A DNA stretch of 64,000 nt from Gnetum montanum (GCA_015680685.1 MNCI01002273.1:19698-83697), one strand, 5' to 3'; positions 1 to 12,861 are shown, counted from the first letter of the stretch. Notes: a model not told the origin generated them from the letters alone. Translations and numbers: made by a program.

Positions 1-122
1 AAATGATTAACCCTAAGTGTTCCATGAGGTGTGTAGGCACTTAGTTTGCAAAATTTGACCGGATTGCACGTGCTACGCTCATATTCGTATGGTTGAGTAT
101 AGGGGTACCTCGCCACTCATCA
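1..122 (+). repeat. 3' end of a 5' LTR (element C2, Athila-like), cut by the window edge
   Basis: The last ~60 bases, including the terminal CTCATCA, match the end of the complete element C 5' LTR (15541-15585). A tRNA-Asp primer-binding site follows one base later. The start of this LTR lies outside the window. Confidence 0.8.
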
Positions 123-123
123 T

Positions 124-141
124 TGGCATCGTTGCCAGGGA
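124..141 (+). other. Primer-binding site, tRNA-Asp type (C2)
   Basis: TGGCATCGTTGCCAGGGA differs at three positions (two C-to-T/G-to-A type and one more transition) from TGGCGCCGTTGCCGGGGA, the complement of the plant tRNA-Asp 3' end. This primer is typical of the Athila group and of some related Ty3/gypsy elements. Confidence 0.8.
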
Positions 142-265
142 CTAAATGTTTGTGCGCTAAGTAGAACATAGAAGATCACTCACATTGTTGGGAGCTTAAA
201 CGAACCTTAGGTTTAATTAACAAAAATTTATATAAGGGTTAAATAGCACACCAAATTAAATAATA

Positions 266-2190
266 ATGTCTTCTTCTAACAAGAGAAATTCACCACCTAG
301 GGATAATACAAGAAATAGTCGACAATTTAAAACACATAACCAAAATCCGCCAACTCCTCAACAATATTGAGTGGTATATACTCATTCCGATGAGTACATA
401 CTAGACTTTACCTTTATCCTCCATCAAGATGAACAGCTGCGATGGAGAGACTTGCAAGGTAACATAGTGTTACCCCCAAATTGGGTAGTCCCTAACATGC
501 TTCTTCGTGCTCTTGTACAAATAGGCATGACAGAATTACACGCTGAATACGTTGTAGGAGATTATGACCTAAGGGATTATCATCCAACAGCAGTGCAACG
601 TATGAGGGACTCAAGGTAGGAGAGCCAACATACATTATTGAAGGGCAAAGGGGTCCTGCACATCCTACGTAAAATTGGAGATGGTGAACCACTTATAACG
701 AGTTCTCTATCGAATGATGTTTCCCCTCCTAATGATAGTGAGGAGGTGGGGTATCAGAACCTACATTCATGATACTCAACCATGGTTCTAATCCCCATGA
801 ACACCAACTGTTCATTGAGGGAACAAGAGCACATGACAAGGACGAGCACTTGGATTGTCATCACGATCGGGGCTATAGCAGCCAAAGAGAAGGTAGGAAA
901 CATCATCATGGTGATGGTTCCCCTTCTTCTTCTCCTTCATCACATCACTCACCCTCTCCTTCCACATCTGGGCACAGCCATCAAGAGCATAATGGTGAGG
1001 ATAGAGGTAGACAAAATGAGAGACCTTGATGAGAGAGTTAAGAGAGAGGAGAAGGGCATGAACGAAGGGGAAGTAGGGAACAACGTAGACATCACAGACT
1101 TCATGAAAGAGAAGATCATGACGAGCCCCTACTTACCACCCAAAGTATGCTAGAAATCACTGAGGTAGTAAGAATACCAACAAGGCATCAAAGAGATAGT
1201 TAGATCAAGTGTTTAGACATGAACAATATCACACGCTTTGAGGGGGGATACAACACTGATCCGGAACATCATTTACAGGCATTCCACGATGCTTGCACCT
1301 TGAAAAACATAGAAAATGAGTCGGAGAAACTAAAGTTGTTTCCCAAGACACTCATCAAGGAAGCAGAGAGTTGGTACCGGTCCTTAGAACCGGAAACCAT
1401 TAGGAGGTGGAGTACGATGTTAGAACTCTTCAACGATAAGTATCAAACGTACTCCAAAGTGTCTAACTTGTGTAAGCAGATCCAAGGATGAAAAAAAGGT
1501 AATAATGAACCCTTGGATGCTACCATGGGCTGCTACTATGCATTGCTACATTGTTGCCCAGGCCATGGTTACACACAACGGGACCAACTTTGCCACATCG
1601 TAGATGGGCTAAGACATGAGACTAGGAGAACCCTTGGGACTTATGACCAAGGGAGAGTATCAGAAATTAGAGCCCATGAGATACATTGCTTGTTGGAGCA
1701 AGTAGCCAAAGAAGAAGGGGAGCTACGAGAAAGAGAGAGTGCGGAAAAATACAACCGTGATCCTTCCCTTCGGAAGAAGGGAGTGATATTTTGTGATGAG
1801 GAGGATGAGTCACCACTCAAAGAGTTGGTGAACAGAAAAACCTTGCCGATTCAAAAGCTAACAACAGAAGTATCAACTAAGGTGGATCAATTGTGGGATT
1901 CCTTAAACTCCAGACTTGAAACTATCTTGAAAATCATAGAGGAGTCTAAGGGGAAAGAAGTAGTGACAAAGACAAGAAAAAGCAGAGAAATTCAAGCCCT
2001 GCACATAACAAGGGTAAGGGAAAAATAACTATCTCTGATGAGGTTGTGGACTTAGACACAGAAGATGATGATGGATGTGAGATCTACCAATATGACCATC
2101 CTAAGGGATGTTGTCCAATCATCTCACATTTACAAGAGTCTGGGGTGTATGCACTTAACCCAAGACTTAACCAACAACAAGCACCCTGAA
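266..2190 (+). pseudogene. gag: gag polyprotein, decayed (C2, Athila-like)
   Basis: The likely start is the ATG at 266. An in-frame TGA interrupts the reading at 368-370, after which the same frame runs to 619. The core retrotransposon gag domain lies at 1219-2028 in a different frame; residues such as LKLFPKTLIKEAESWYRSL identify it. The same protein, with the same order of motifs, is encoded by element C at 15720. A zinc-knuckle relic follows at about 2070-2110 (C-E-I-Y...D-H-P-K-G-C-C), where the second cysteine has become tyrosine. Expected role: capsid/nucleocapsid protein of the virus-like particle. Stops, frameshifts and the broken knuckle make it non-functional. Confidence 0.8.
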
Positions 2191-2799
2191 GGTTACCTTA
2201 TCCTTAAGGTAACCCAAGATAGTTCCACCAACCATTAATGTAATATCCAAGTGAAAATCCACCACAACCCATCAGGAAGCATCAGTAGTGGTAATACCCA
2301 CAGTCATGGAAGATGCCACCGTTGAAACAACAATACCCTTACTGGCAACCTGATCCTTATTATGTGTAGCAGTTGGTTTCTCCAAGTGACTCTATGGGTC
2401 ACACAACTCCCCAATCTCACTACCAAGTTTGGGAGTATTTTAGAAGGGCTCCTTCTCCTTCGGGAGACACCCCACATACCTACCATCCTCCAACTCCATC
2501 TGCAGCTCTTCCACCTATAGTTCCCATACCTCCTGCTCCAACAATGCAAGGGGAACTCCCCACTCAACGACAACAACGTAACATTACGAGAGCTGTAAAC
2601 ATTCAACCCACTGTTGGTTCTGACAACCATAAAAAGAGAAGACCTTTCTTCAAAACTAAAAGCCCAGATAAGCTCTCATAACAAGCAGTTGAGTCTATGT
2701 ACACTTCTCCAACAAACAAGACTTCGGAGCTCCCTTCCATCTAACAACAAAGTTGCACACATACAATTATGTTAAAACATACCGTAACTGACTAGATCA

Positions 2800-3225
2800 A
2801 GGTAGGCCACCTTTCTAGGAAACTATTTGACCCTAGAAGCCCCTTAATCTATCTACAAGTTGTCAGAAACAAACCACATAAGGCTCTTCTTGACTCAGGT
2901 TCCTGAGTCAACCTAATCTCACGAGAAATATATCAAGCCTAGAATCTGCCCTAACTTAAGAAGAGCAATATCCAACTTGAGTTGGCTGACTAGTCCATCA
3001 CCATTCCCTTGGGATTGGTGGAGAACATAGTTACCACTATGTGTGGTTGGTCATACCCAGCTGATTTCCTGGTGATAGAAATTAACAGTAACAACAGGGG
3101 CTCCCTAATTATAATGGTAAGGCCATGGTTAAGTATGATAGATGCGTACCTAGGGATCCGCAATTTTTCCTTGGAGATATCTAAGGTAAACATTTATGGA
3201 AAGATCTAGAAGAAGAGAGTTCCAT
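2800..3225 (+). pseudogene. Aspartic protease remnant (C2, Athila-like)
   Basis: A retropepsin-like stretch contains LLDSGS (catalytic D-S-G, near 2890-2910), an in-frame stop, then V-N-L-I-S and a block with IPLGLVENIV and YPADFLVIE. That order (LLDSG, NLI, PxGxVE, PADFxVxx) is characteristic of Athila-group proteases. It would have processed the gag-pol polyprotein. Several TAA/TAG/TGA codons interrupt it. No RT follows; a T-rich tract begins about 400 bases downstream. Element C lacks even this protease. Confidence 0.7.
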
Positions 3226-4450
3226 GCATCATATATAGTGACTCAGAGGGTGATGACATGGAGGAATGCTCAACATCGTTTCCATGTAACCGATGTGTCC
3301 AAGAAACACAAATTCAAAGGTGCCTGTATGTAGCAACCACATAAGTAGTAGACACCCCGTGGTTGACAGCTAGTCAAAAGAGCAACCCAATATGCATGGA
3401 ACAAACTGGGGGTACAGCTCATGTTAACAACAAAGCCATAGACACATTGGAATATGAGCATCGCCAACTTCCACCTCTTAATCTAAGAACATCGATGGGG
3501 AAAATTTGGGCACTTTTATGAAATTCAAATAGACGTTCATTATTTCGTATCTCTTCCTTTCCATTCATTCATGGGGGAGATGGCCACCTATGCTGATCAT
3601 TGGAGGCCCTCAATTCTTTTAAGTTTTTTTTTTTACACATTTTTGTCTTTCACGTTTTTGTTTTACATGTTTTTGTTTTACACATTTTTGTTTTGCATAT
3701 TTTTGTTTTACAAATTTCTTTAACTTTTCTTGTTTTTGTTTTACAACATCGTTATACTCTTCCATTTTTTGTGTGTGTTGTGCGTGTGTTATCCACCTTA
3801 TAAGTTTGTCATCCAATAAGTGTTCTTCACGATGGTATGAATTGTTTTCTAATTGATTGCTAATGTTTGGTTTTTACCTTTAAGTTATGATGTTGATACT
3901 AAGGTATGTTCTTTTGATATGGTAGGCAATGAGTCCACTTCATCCATTCATCCACAACATTCTATGGTCTCCCTTGGCTTGGAAATGTACAGTTCCTTTT
4001 TAATAAGAACTTTAATGAATTGGTGACTCGGTATTTCTCAAACTAAGGAAGGACTCAAGGCTTGAAAAGGGTGTGACTTCAAGGGAACTTGATGCATTTG
4101 TGTTGGCCATTCTCTTGGGTGCTTGGATGTTTTCTTCTGGAGTTTTCTTATTGTTTTGACGTTACCTAATTATCGGAAGCTGAGTTAATAAAATAAGAAG
4201 TCTTTGCATGGTGTGGTTCTCATGCATAAAAACACAAAACACAAAAACAAAAAGGAAAAAAAAAAGAAGAAATGAAGAAGGAAAAAATTCATTGCATAGG
4301 TTACAAAGTGTGTTCTTCGAATAGATGTAATGTCATGGAAATTTTCAAAAGGCAAGGAAGATTAACACCTATATGGAGCATCATGCATGAAAAAGATTTG
4401 GTTTCTAAAGAGCATCAGTGAGAATTAGCCATGACAAGAGGTATGGCTTG
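3226..4450 (+). other. Non-coding internal region of C2, with T-rich tract
   Basis: From 3615 to 3795 runs a pyrimidine-rich tract of TTTTGTTTTACA-like words. A matching tract lies at 17705-17860 in element C, and the following segments (for example 4045-4100 against 18050-18110, both reading GTGTGACxTCAAGGG) are recognisably related. Small ORFs over the tract are low-complexity artefacts. No gene is visible. Confidence 0.6.
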
Positions 4451-5530
4451 GTTAGGCCAAATGGAAAAGGTGAAGATGATAGTAATAGAGATGGACTATG
4501 AAGCATGTTGTGTGGAGATGGCTGGCAAAAATTACAATAAAAATAATAGGCATAATTGTCCAAAAATATCAATTTTTTCTACAACAGTGGCTACATTGTG
4601 ATAACACATGGAGGCCTAGGCAATGTACTAGTTTGGTTGACATAGAGACATAAAGAAATGTATAGTTTTCAATAATGGTCAAAGGAAGATAGTTTATGGT
4701 GGTGATGATGGCTAGAGGATGAATAGGAACTAAGTGAATGGTGTGAAAATTCTTGACCTATTGTCTTTTCTTTGTTGTGATTAGGCCATGTTGGAGTTCA
4801 AATTTACTAAGTTAACCATTAAAATACACAAAAATATTGAGTATGATCTTTTTAACCAAATTAATTAATACATCAAAGGATACTACATATCATTGCATGC
4901 CTCTTTTGCCACTTTACAAATTTCATGCAAATCCAAGATATTGAGGATGCCAGACTTTGCAAATTGCATTGATTATAATGGATTGGTATGATATTCTTCA
5001 ATATCCATATATTTTTACAATGATTATTTTGAAACATTATTTAGTATAAATAATATATTTAGCTTTGTATTATGGAGGAGAGAGAAGATGAAGAAGAGAA
5101 ATTGATACCCAAGTAGACCCTCATAAAGTTGAAGTTAATTTTCCTTGAAAATCCTTAAGAGAGAATTTGTTGAGCCTTGTGGGGACTATTGTAGTCCATT
5201 GTAGAGCTATCAAGGTTTCTACATTGTGAGGACAACAAAGCAGAATTATAGATTAGGTGATGTCTCCCTTGTGATCCTTGAGATCTATGTTTGTGATCAA
5301 TTTGATTTAATCATTAATTTTCATTCTTGAACTTAAGATTATAAGTTAGAATGAAAATTCATATTTCTACTTGAGTCATAGTCATAAGTGTGGATTTTGA
5401 TTGTGATTTAATTCTAATTATTTTATGGCTTGATGATCTTTTGACTCTAAACTGTTCCTTCAAGGATACAACTTGTGAGTCAGTCATAGATGAGATGACA
5501 ATTTATGTAAAAAAGATAATTATTAAAGTA
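4451..5530. other. Unassigned AT-rich DNA
   Basis: No coding match, LTR end or tandem repeat was recognised. It lies between the recognisable part of C2 and the first recognisable codons of the element B RNase H, so it may hold the true end of C2 or a deletion junction. Confidence 0.4.
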
Positions 5531-5534
5531 ATCT

Positions 5535-6450
5535 AGTGCCAAATTTTTCCTAGTTCATCACAACAACATAGCAAAATATGAAGGGTTAATCAAAGGAATG
5601 ATGACAACTCATAACGAAAGAATCAGTTGCTTAATGATAAAGGGTGATTTACAACTTATGGTTAACCAAGTAACTAAGGTTTGTGCATATAAATTCAAAC
5701 ATTTACAACCCTACTATGACCTAGCTAAGAAAATAATGAAAAAATTTATAGACATTGGTATTCAACATACATCCCAAAATAAGAACACCTTAGCTAATGC
5801 AATTGCAACCTTACTGCTTAGTGTGATGCTAGATGTATTCAGTAAATTACCATTCTTAATCATGAACTATCCTATTGACATCATGAAAAACACCAAAGGA
5901 ATCTCTATATTCACTATTAATACCTCTTCTCAAAAAAAGTGGTATGATGATATCAAGGTTTACCTAATGCATTGTGAATCTCCATAGAACCTGATTGCTT
6001 CTCAAAAGGATGTTGTATGTAAAAGATCAAAACAATATATCATTGTAGGTAATAATACACTATATCACATATTGTTAGTGTGCTTGAGCAAAACTAAAGC
6101 TCACACTCATTGAGCAAGTCCATGAAGGTGTATGTGAGAGACATATAGAACCTAGAGTCATGGCTATGAAAATTAGAAGGCTAGGATAGTTTTGGCCCTA
6201 TATGAAAAGTGATTACTTGTAGAAGGTTAAAACTTGTAAGACCTATTAATGGCAAAACAACTTGATACATGTGCCACCAACTAAGTTGCACACTACTTAG
6301 ATAACTTGGCCATTTAAATGACGGGGACTTAACATTACTGGACCTATAATGCCTAATTATTCTATAGGGTATAGCTTTATCATCACAACAATTGAATATT
6401 TTACAAACTAGGTTGAAGCTATTCCCCTAAGGGAGACAACATCTCAAGAA
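5535..6450 (+). pseudogene. pol: RNase H (second, archaeal-type) and integrase N-terminal half, element B (5' part)
   Basis: The translation parallels the second RNase H and integrase of element A (28760-29700): NNIAKYEGLIKGM matches NNMAEYKGLLKGL, and LQLMVNQVTKV matches SQLVVNQVTEV. It then passes through the integrase zinc-finger region to EYFTN, a stop, VEAIPLRETTSQE. Reading stops exactly at the left end of element A and resumes at 33358. The 5' part of the gene (RT, first RNase H) is missing, and many stop codons are present. Element B is the oldest visible host of the nest. Confidence 0.8.
6446..6450. other. Left target-site duplication of element A
   Basis: AAGAA borders the TG of the 5' LTR; AAAAA follows the CA of the 3' LTR at 33353-33357, one mismatch in five. 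Removing the insertion and one copy restores a continuous integrase reading in element B, which independently supports both boundaries. Confidence 0.8.
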
Positions 6451-8170
6451 TGAAACACCTCAAAAAATACGATGTCATCCTGGCTTCACCAGGCCTTGCA
6501 ATTTGCACAACACCATGGCAGTTCTTCAGGAGAGAATGCTTTGAGTTTGGGCCGACCAGTTTGGCAAATTTTCTACTTTAGGTGTCAACAGGTTCTAAGG
6601 GTCACCCCACCTGGTCACCTAAGTAGCCTGCTCGGTCGGCAGCCTACTCAGAAATGACACGGAGTTGGCAGCAGCACTTTGGATGCACGAAAAATAGTTC
6701 GACAAGTTTTCTAAGTTGCAAAGTTGGCTACGCTATGCTATGCTATGTAGCGTAGCATGCTTCAGGAAAAAATTGTAGAATGTAACACAACATCAGATGT
6801 ATAGACAGCCTCCTTGCCCAGTTTCAGATCCTGCGACGATGTTCCTTTCCGTCAGGAAGCAGCAGACTATGTCTACTGCTATGCTATGCTAAGCTACAAG
6901 GCACAGCAAGGTGCAACAATCCTATGAAAGAGGCAAAAAGTAACTCGAAGGGCAAGAGTGGCAAAGTACGTAAGCCTTACACCGTAGAAAACAAAGTCTA
7001 GCAAATCGACAGAGTTTCCACGGCTAAGGACAGTTGCTACACTACGCTACGTTGCGTAGCGTAGCACAGCGTAGCAAAAATGCAATATAGGCATTAACGC
7101 CATGCGATGCCAAAAATGCTACACTGTAATGAATAGCACAGTATGAAGATGGTTGTGTGACATCAAGATGCCTCATCGAACCGTTGTCACGTGCCCCTAA
7201 GTACTGACAACGCAACAATAGCATGGTAGGTCCATAGTTGCAATGCTCACAATGATCATGAGCATAATGGTCATGTTGGCACGTGTGGCATGAGCAAGTC
7301 AGTAGAAATCTAGAGCATGTGGTGTCCAGACTATCCCTCCTGCATGTCCTCAGTCCTATAAATACCCCAATGAATAGCATTCAAAGGACTTTTACTTTTA
7401 CTTTGGACTTTTCAGAATTCTGGATTTTGGCTCTCTCTCGAACTGAGATCTTCTTTTTAGACCTTGAAAGAGGTCCTTTACTCCCTGTGGGCCTTCTCTT
7501 TCTCTGGTTTTAATTTTCTCTCTAATTCCAGTTCAGCTATTCTCGAAATATTTGGTCTCCTAGAACCCTGTTGGGCTGGCGCTCTCTCTGATCTAGTGGA
7601 AAGTATTGTAAAGTTTTATTCCGCATTGCAAATAGCATCTATTCCCGGTTGGCATTCCATTTTGTCTTCACCTTTTCTTCTACCACCTTGGTAGAATCTC
7701 GCATTGTTAGTCCCGAAGTCAATGCCTGAGTACCCAAGCTATTTGCTTAACACATTTGGGTTGCTCCCAAGGCCTCTACACTACATCACGCCATGCAACC
7801 GGTAGTGCTGATTTCAGGCAAGATAAATTTGTAGCTTCAAAGAGGTGCATTCCCTTAACTATTATTTATTTGTTTTCTTAGTATTATTTCATACTACATT
7901 ATTTTCCATTTTGCCTAGTTTCAAACATCGTTTCATTTTTGTTTATCTGTTCCTCGGTTCATCATTTCACATTTTGTTCCTATTTTAATACATCTGTTGC
8001 AAAAGGCTATATAGACACTGAGGTAAGTCCCTGTCTGATTGACCAGACCATTCAGGATGCGCCGTATTCACATGCATTCCTAGCATTGCCCTCCCGTGGG
8101 TACGAGGTCGAGACTATTGTGTTTGTCGACCTCACAGTGTTTCCAGTCGTCGACGTTTTCGGTCACAACA
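6451..8170 (+). repeat. 5' LTR of element A
   Basis: It pairs with 31633-33352 (same length, same TGAAAC start and CAACA end). U3 contains clusters of GCTACGCTACG/CGTAGCGTAGC that can form hairpins (about 6728-6762 and 7034-7074). The small ORFs in it have counterparts at the same offset in the other LTR and are not genes. Confidence 0.92.
7355..7365 (+). promoter_or_regulatory. TATA box of element A 5' LTR
   Basis: CCTATAAATACC lies about 905 bases into the LTR, and the same box is at the same offset in the 3' LTR (about 32537-32547). It marks the likely U3/R border. Confidence 0.7.
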
Positions 8171-8176
8171 GTTTTC

Positions 8177-8195
8177 TGGCATTAGAAGGAGGGCC
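8177..8195 (+). other. Primer-binding site, element A
   Basis: TGGCATTAGAAGGAGGGCC lies six bases after the LTR. Elements E (46192) and F (56540, minus strand) carry TGATGCTAAAAGAAGGGCC and TGGCGCTAGAAGAAGGGCC in the same place, so the three share one primer. I could not assign the tRNA. Confidence 0.7.
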
Positions 8196-8214
8196 TTTTG
8201 GTGCCTTTTCTACA

Positions 8215-8870
8215 TGTCACGGTAGTTCTGTGAGCCTTCTGCATCCTAATATGCACAAGCATGGATGTGACACCCTCGTGGTTGTTCACGCTTTATGTGG
8301 TGTAGATCGGTTACCTCGACGGTTCCTCGGGAACCCCACAAAATACAAAACCTCTAGTTGCCTAAAAACTAGCATATTTACGGTAGTCTTACGTGCATCT
8401 TGCACCCCATCGTGTATGGTGCAAGGTGGTCACCTTGACGGTTCCCCTAGAGCCCTATGAGACATAAAGCCTATTTGTATGCTAGTTAGCTTGTCTACCT
8501 CATGGTCTTGTGCACGTGTTGCATCTCACTTCTTTTGGTACAGAGCAGTTTCTTCGACAATCCCTCGAGGATCCAACGAGACCTAGAGATTTTGCTAGCC
8601 AGTTAGCTTACACATCTTATGGTAGTTTTGCATGTGTCCTGTACCTTGCCTCATGTGGTACAGGGCAATCACTTCAATGGTCCCTCGGGGATCCTATGAA
8701 ACGTAAAGCCTTCATGGTAGCTAGCTAGCACTCCAGTCTTACGGTAGTTTTGCACATGTTCTACACCCTATTGTATACTAGTGTAAATGTGACACCCATA
8801 TGTGGTTGTTTACACCTCGTGTGGTGCAAATCGGTCACCTCGACGGTTCCTTGGGAATCCGGAAAAACAT
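8215..8870 (+). repeat. ~119-bp tandem repeats in the element A leader
   Basis: Five degenerate copies, each with a core like CTCGACGGTTCCTCGGG preceded by GTGGT(A/G)CAG/GTGCAA and a TACGGTAGTTTTGCA-like block. Cores lie near 8315, 8434, 8551, 8671 and 8839 (spacing about 119, 117, 120, 168). They occupy the untranslated leader between PBS and gag; packaging or structural RNA would be possible roles. The ORF at 7939-8460 overlaps the LTR end and this array and is not a gene. Confidence 0.7.
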
Positions 8871-8993
8871 AAATCCTTCTTTCTTGCTTTTTCAGATCTT
8901 CTTACTCGTCAGCTTTCTGTTGCATAACTGCTGCATTCTTTTTTGCATAAGTTTCTTTTTTTTTACATAGCTACTTGCATTAGTTACTTGAAA

Positions 8994-11900
8994 ATGGTAT
9001 TTGCAACTACTACTGCCAACACTTTCAACGTAGAAGTCCCCTTTGACATTGGAACTCCCATTACGGTCGAAGGCACTAGTGGTGCTGAACAACTGTTGAA
9101 TCTAATGTAGGAGACTCGCCGATCTCTCAGAATCCAAAACCAAGGACCTGAGAGATTAGCCCAGCAACATGAGCATTATACTTTCCTTTGCGTGAAGGTG
9201 CAGGTGAATCTACCCTTAGATTTGCACGAAATCGAAGAAAAATGTAGCTTTGAATTTGCCTATTGTAACAGGAAGGAATTTCTTCCTACACCTAGAATTT
9301 CTTTACCTCTAACGCAAATGTACCAAAGGATTTTAGACCAACTAATCCAGTTGGCTAGACTTAGGAAGCAACAAGACACAACGTCCAACCAAGAAGATGC
9401 CTTTCAAGATGGATAGGAGGAACTCGATTCCCAATCGGATGAGGAAGGTCCAATTGACCCCACTCCTATTCCATCTACCCAGTCCTTCTGGGCCAAACGA
9501 GCACATGTTAATACTCCCTTCGTCATTATGCCCACTTTCCCACAACCCATGGCCACGATTGCCATGGAAAACTGCACCACTTGCATGGTGTCTCAACACC
9601 TACTCTTGCCTATTTCACCTGTTCCATTCATGGTTACTTTCCAACTGCAGGCTGTTCAGTAGCCAACCCCTGCAAGGCAGCGTGTACCAACCACGGTTGC
9701 CCTACCACATGTACATACTATGCCAACTCCGCAAGCATATGCAACTACCATCTCATTCACGTCGGCTCCACCTACTATGGCGATTCCTAGTCTGTCTAAA
9801 TGGTGGGCCCCGTTTGCCTCTTCGTCTGTTCTACAACCATTGCAGATGCTTCATTACATTCACCCTTAGATCGGCCCAACCCCGCAAATGGCACAGCTTG
9901 GCATGGGGCCATGGTCTGTCCCGCTGATAATCCAAATAGTTTATCTAGCGACTCAACTCGCTATTACTACTCCATCAACACCACCCCCCAGGTGGTGGAC
10001 AACACAAGCAACACCTTTGGTGGGGGCGATCCTAATGGTACCATCGATGGGTCAACCCACCACTGCCACCACGCCACATATGGGGATCGCCTCTATAGTC
10101 CCTTAGCCTTCTACGATGTTGTCGAGTCTAGACCAAGCATTTCAGCTCAACTAGACCCTCACTGAAGAGATAAAATGCCTCAAGGTTGCTAGGGCCGATA
10201 CAATCCAAGTCATGAATTTTTATCAAGATGATCCTATCAGCCCCACAATACCTGCTTTAACATTACCACTAGGGATGTCGTTCCCACACTTCATGAAATA
10301 TGATGGGAAAGGAGATCCCAATGCACATCTCATCACTTTCTGGTCTGAGTCTTTGCTATTGCAGCAATGGCCACATACGATTATTCGTGTCTTCACCATG
10401 TTTTTAGCTGGCAAAGCCCTAGACTGGTACCGTGCATTACCACACTCATCCATTTTAACTTTGGAAGAGCTATTAAATCAATTCATGACACACTTCAAGT
10501 ATAACTTGAAGTCTGAGACCACACTGGATCAGTTGATGGTCATAAAACAAGACCCTTCAGAGTCGGTGCAAAAGTTCATCCAGCGTTGGAGTGCAACCCT
10601 TAACGAAATTCGTGAGCCTATTGCGGAGGCCCACTTATTGGCTATTTTCAAGGGTGTGGTAAATGACTTCATCAAGTCGAAGTTGTATTACCTCACCCCT
10701 CGCTCCCTCAGTCAAGCTTTCACTCAAGCCAAAAGCATACAAGATGCAGCCGAGGCAAGCAAAGACCTGGCTTATATCGCATATAAAAGAACTTTTGCAA
10801 AAAAGGAAAAGGGTAAAGCTCCAAAGACCATAGTAGCCATTGTAGCAGCTGAGGCTAAACCCAAACTGAACAACAACTGTAGCAAAAATAGTAAGAAACC
10901 AATCGCATAAGCGGCTAACCTTGCCCCAAAGCCAGCTCACACATCGCAATTCATAACATCTATGCCTAAAACATCTACCCAACCTAAATCTAACTTTGAA
11001 TGTAAGGATTGCTCGAAATACAACCTGCTGCCCCTAAATCCTTTAGAGCTCTTGAAGTAGTTACTGGTAGCTGGGTACATCCAGCATAAGCGGATGTCAG
11101 ATGAGGCAAACGTAAGGCATCAATGTTACTATAAGCTCCTTAGGAACCTCTCTCTGGCCTTGCCCAATGAGCCTCCAGTTCCAAAGAGCTTTAGGCTAGA
11201 TAGATTCTACGATTACCATCAACTGTGTGGCCACAACATGGATTACTATCTTTCATTATAGGACAACATCCAAAGACTAATTGATGACGGAAAACTGGTG
11301 TTAGAAAAAAGTAACCTAGTACATCCGCAAAACCAGTCTATGTATGTCTACATAGACCCCCTCAACGCCAATAATGCTAGCTACATCATTAATGTTGTCA
11401 ACATTGACAGTGATCCCAAGTTACCTAGGCAACCGCTTGTGGTTCGTGTGCCTCAGCATAGTGCACCGCCATCACCAATGGTTGGTCAAAACCGCTACCA
11501 CCGTTCATTCTAAAAGTCCCATCGTGGACATGATCCTTTGCACCCCCTATTAGTAGGGTTGCATGGCCCCACCAGTTAACACCCCTAGCTCCATTCGTCA
11601 TTAGGGGGCTGATGCCTATAGCGGCCCCCACTTCTTACAAAAAAGATGAGCAATCTCCTTGCCTTGCAAGGCGAATGATACACTGGGTAGGTGAGATGTC
11701 AAAAGAAAGTACCATCAAGAGTATTGCTAAACTTGCATCCTTTTCCTTAGCACCCATACCACAAATGAGGTTTGACACAGCTACATGGCCTGTATCACTC
11801 TATCCACAAGAATTCGAGCTTAGAATCAAAATTACCCCTCCTCAAGAGATTCGTCTTCTAGGATGAGTCAAAGAGGAAGAACACATCGAACAAGGGGGTG

Positions 11901-12823
11901 GCAAAGACTTACTGGACACTTTCTCTCAAGTTAAACAAGCTTTGAAGTAAAAAAATGCTACATTGAGCCTGTATGACCTCATCATAGCATCTGTGCCTAA
12001 CCGTGAGGCTATAATCCACATGTTAACAGTGATTTTAGTTGACGGGAACTTGCCTGAGAAAGAGGAAGCAATACATTTAGTTATGCTCCCCTCTGTACCC
12101 TCAGATCCCACGATGCCTCGATTGACTTTCAGTGATAGCACCATCAGAAAAGACCCTGAAAAGGGTCAAGTGACTATGGCACCCCTCTTCATCACAATTC
12201 GAGTGGGCCAACATCAAATCCAAAGAGTACATGTTGATGATGGGGCTGCCACAAACGTCATTCCCTTCTCTATCGTAGACAAGCTAGGTTTGATCTATCA
12301 GATCAAACCCACCACAACGCCGTGCCTAAGATCTTTCAACGGGACACACTTCCTGATGAAAGGTATAGTGCATGTGAACTTTATAGTCGGTGATTAATTC
12401 CCCATAGATGCGATGTTCATCGTGGTCGAGGAAATGCCAAGGTTTAACTTGATCCTAGGAAGGTCATGGTTGGCGCAACTCAGGGTTGTATCCTCACCTA
12501 TACACCAAGAAATCCACTTCCCTTATGATGGCAAAGAAGTGGTGATCCATGGAGACAAAACAACAACACAAGCAATCAGTAACATGGAAACGGAGTAGGG
12601 TTCAGAAGTCACAACTCCAGAGAACACATCTACTCATGCGTGCACCAACCATCCAACGGGAGGATCGGCCTTGCAAGTCGACCCCCAAACCAAAAGTGCA
12701 TGGGTCAAGTTGCCCTTCGAAGCAGGAGGCGATGATGTTAGTGAAAACCCTAGCAAATTACTTCGGCCCTACACTTTGATCGACTTACGATGGGTCAAGA
12801 GGCAGCTACACGTATCAAAGTGA
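8994..12823 (+). pseudogene. gag-pro: gag-protease polyprotein, decayed (element A)
   Basis: The ATG at 8994 opens a frame shared by the N-terminal block (LCVKVQVNLPLDLHEIEEKC, near 9190), a Pro/Thr-rich linker, and the gag domain at 10212-10910 (YDGKGDPNAHL, KALDWY, FIQRWSATLNEI). After 11513 the frame changes by a small indel. The protease at 11963-12600 has VDDGAATNVIPF as its active-site block and LILGRSWLA near the flap end. The ORF closes at 12821-12823 after LRWVKRQLHVSK, the same ending as element E (LHWIRKQLH), so gag-protease is an ORF separate from pol. Repeated CAG-to-TAG and CGA-to-TGA stops inactivate it. Confidence 0.88.
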
Positions 12824-12861
12824 CACCATTGCTGCCTTACCAGTTGTTGTCCCTTGGGTGC

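Noticed and set aside
3600-3816. Small ORFs on both strands rich in Phe/Val/His or Lys/Gln
   Set aside because: Translation of a T-rich low-complexity tract also found in element C; no codon structure.
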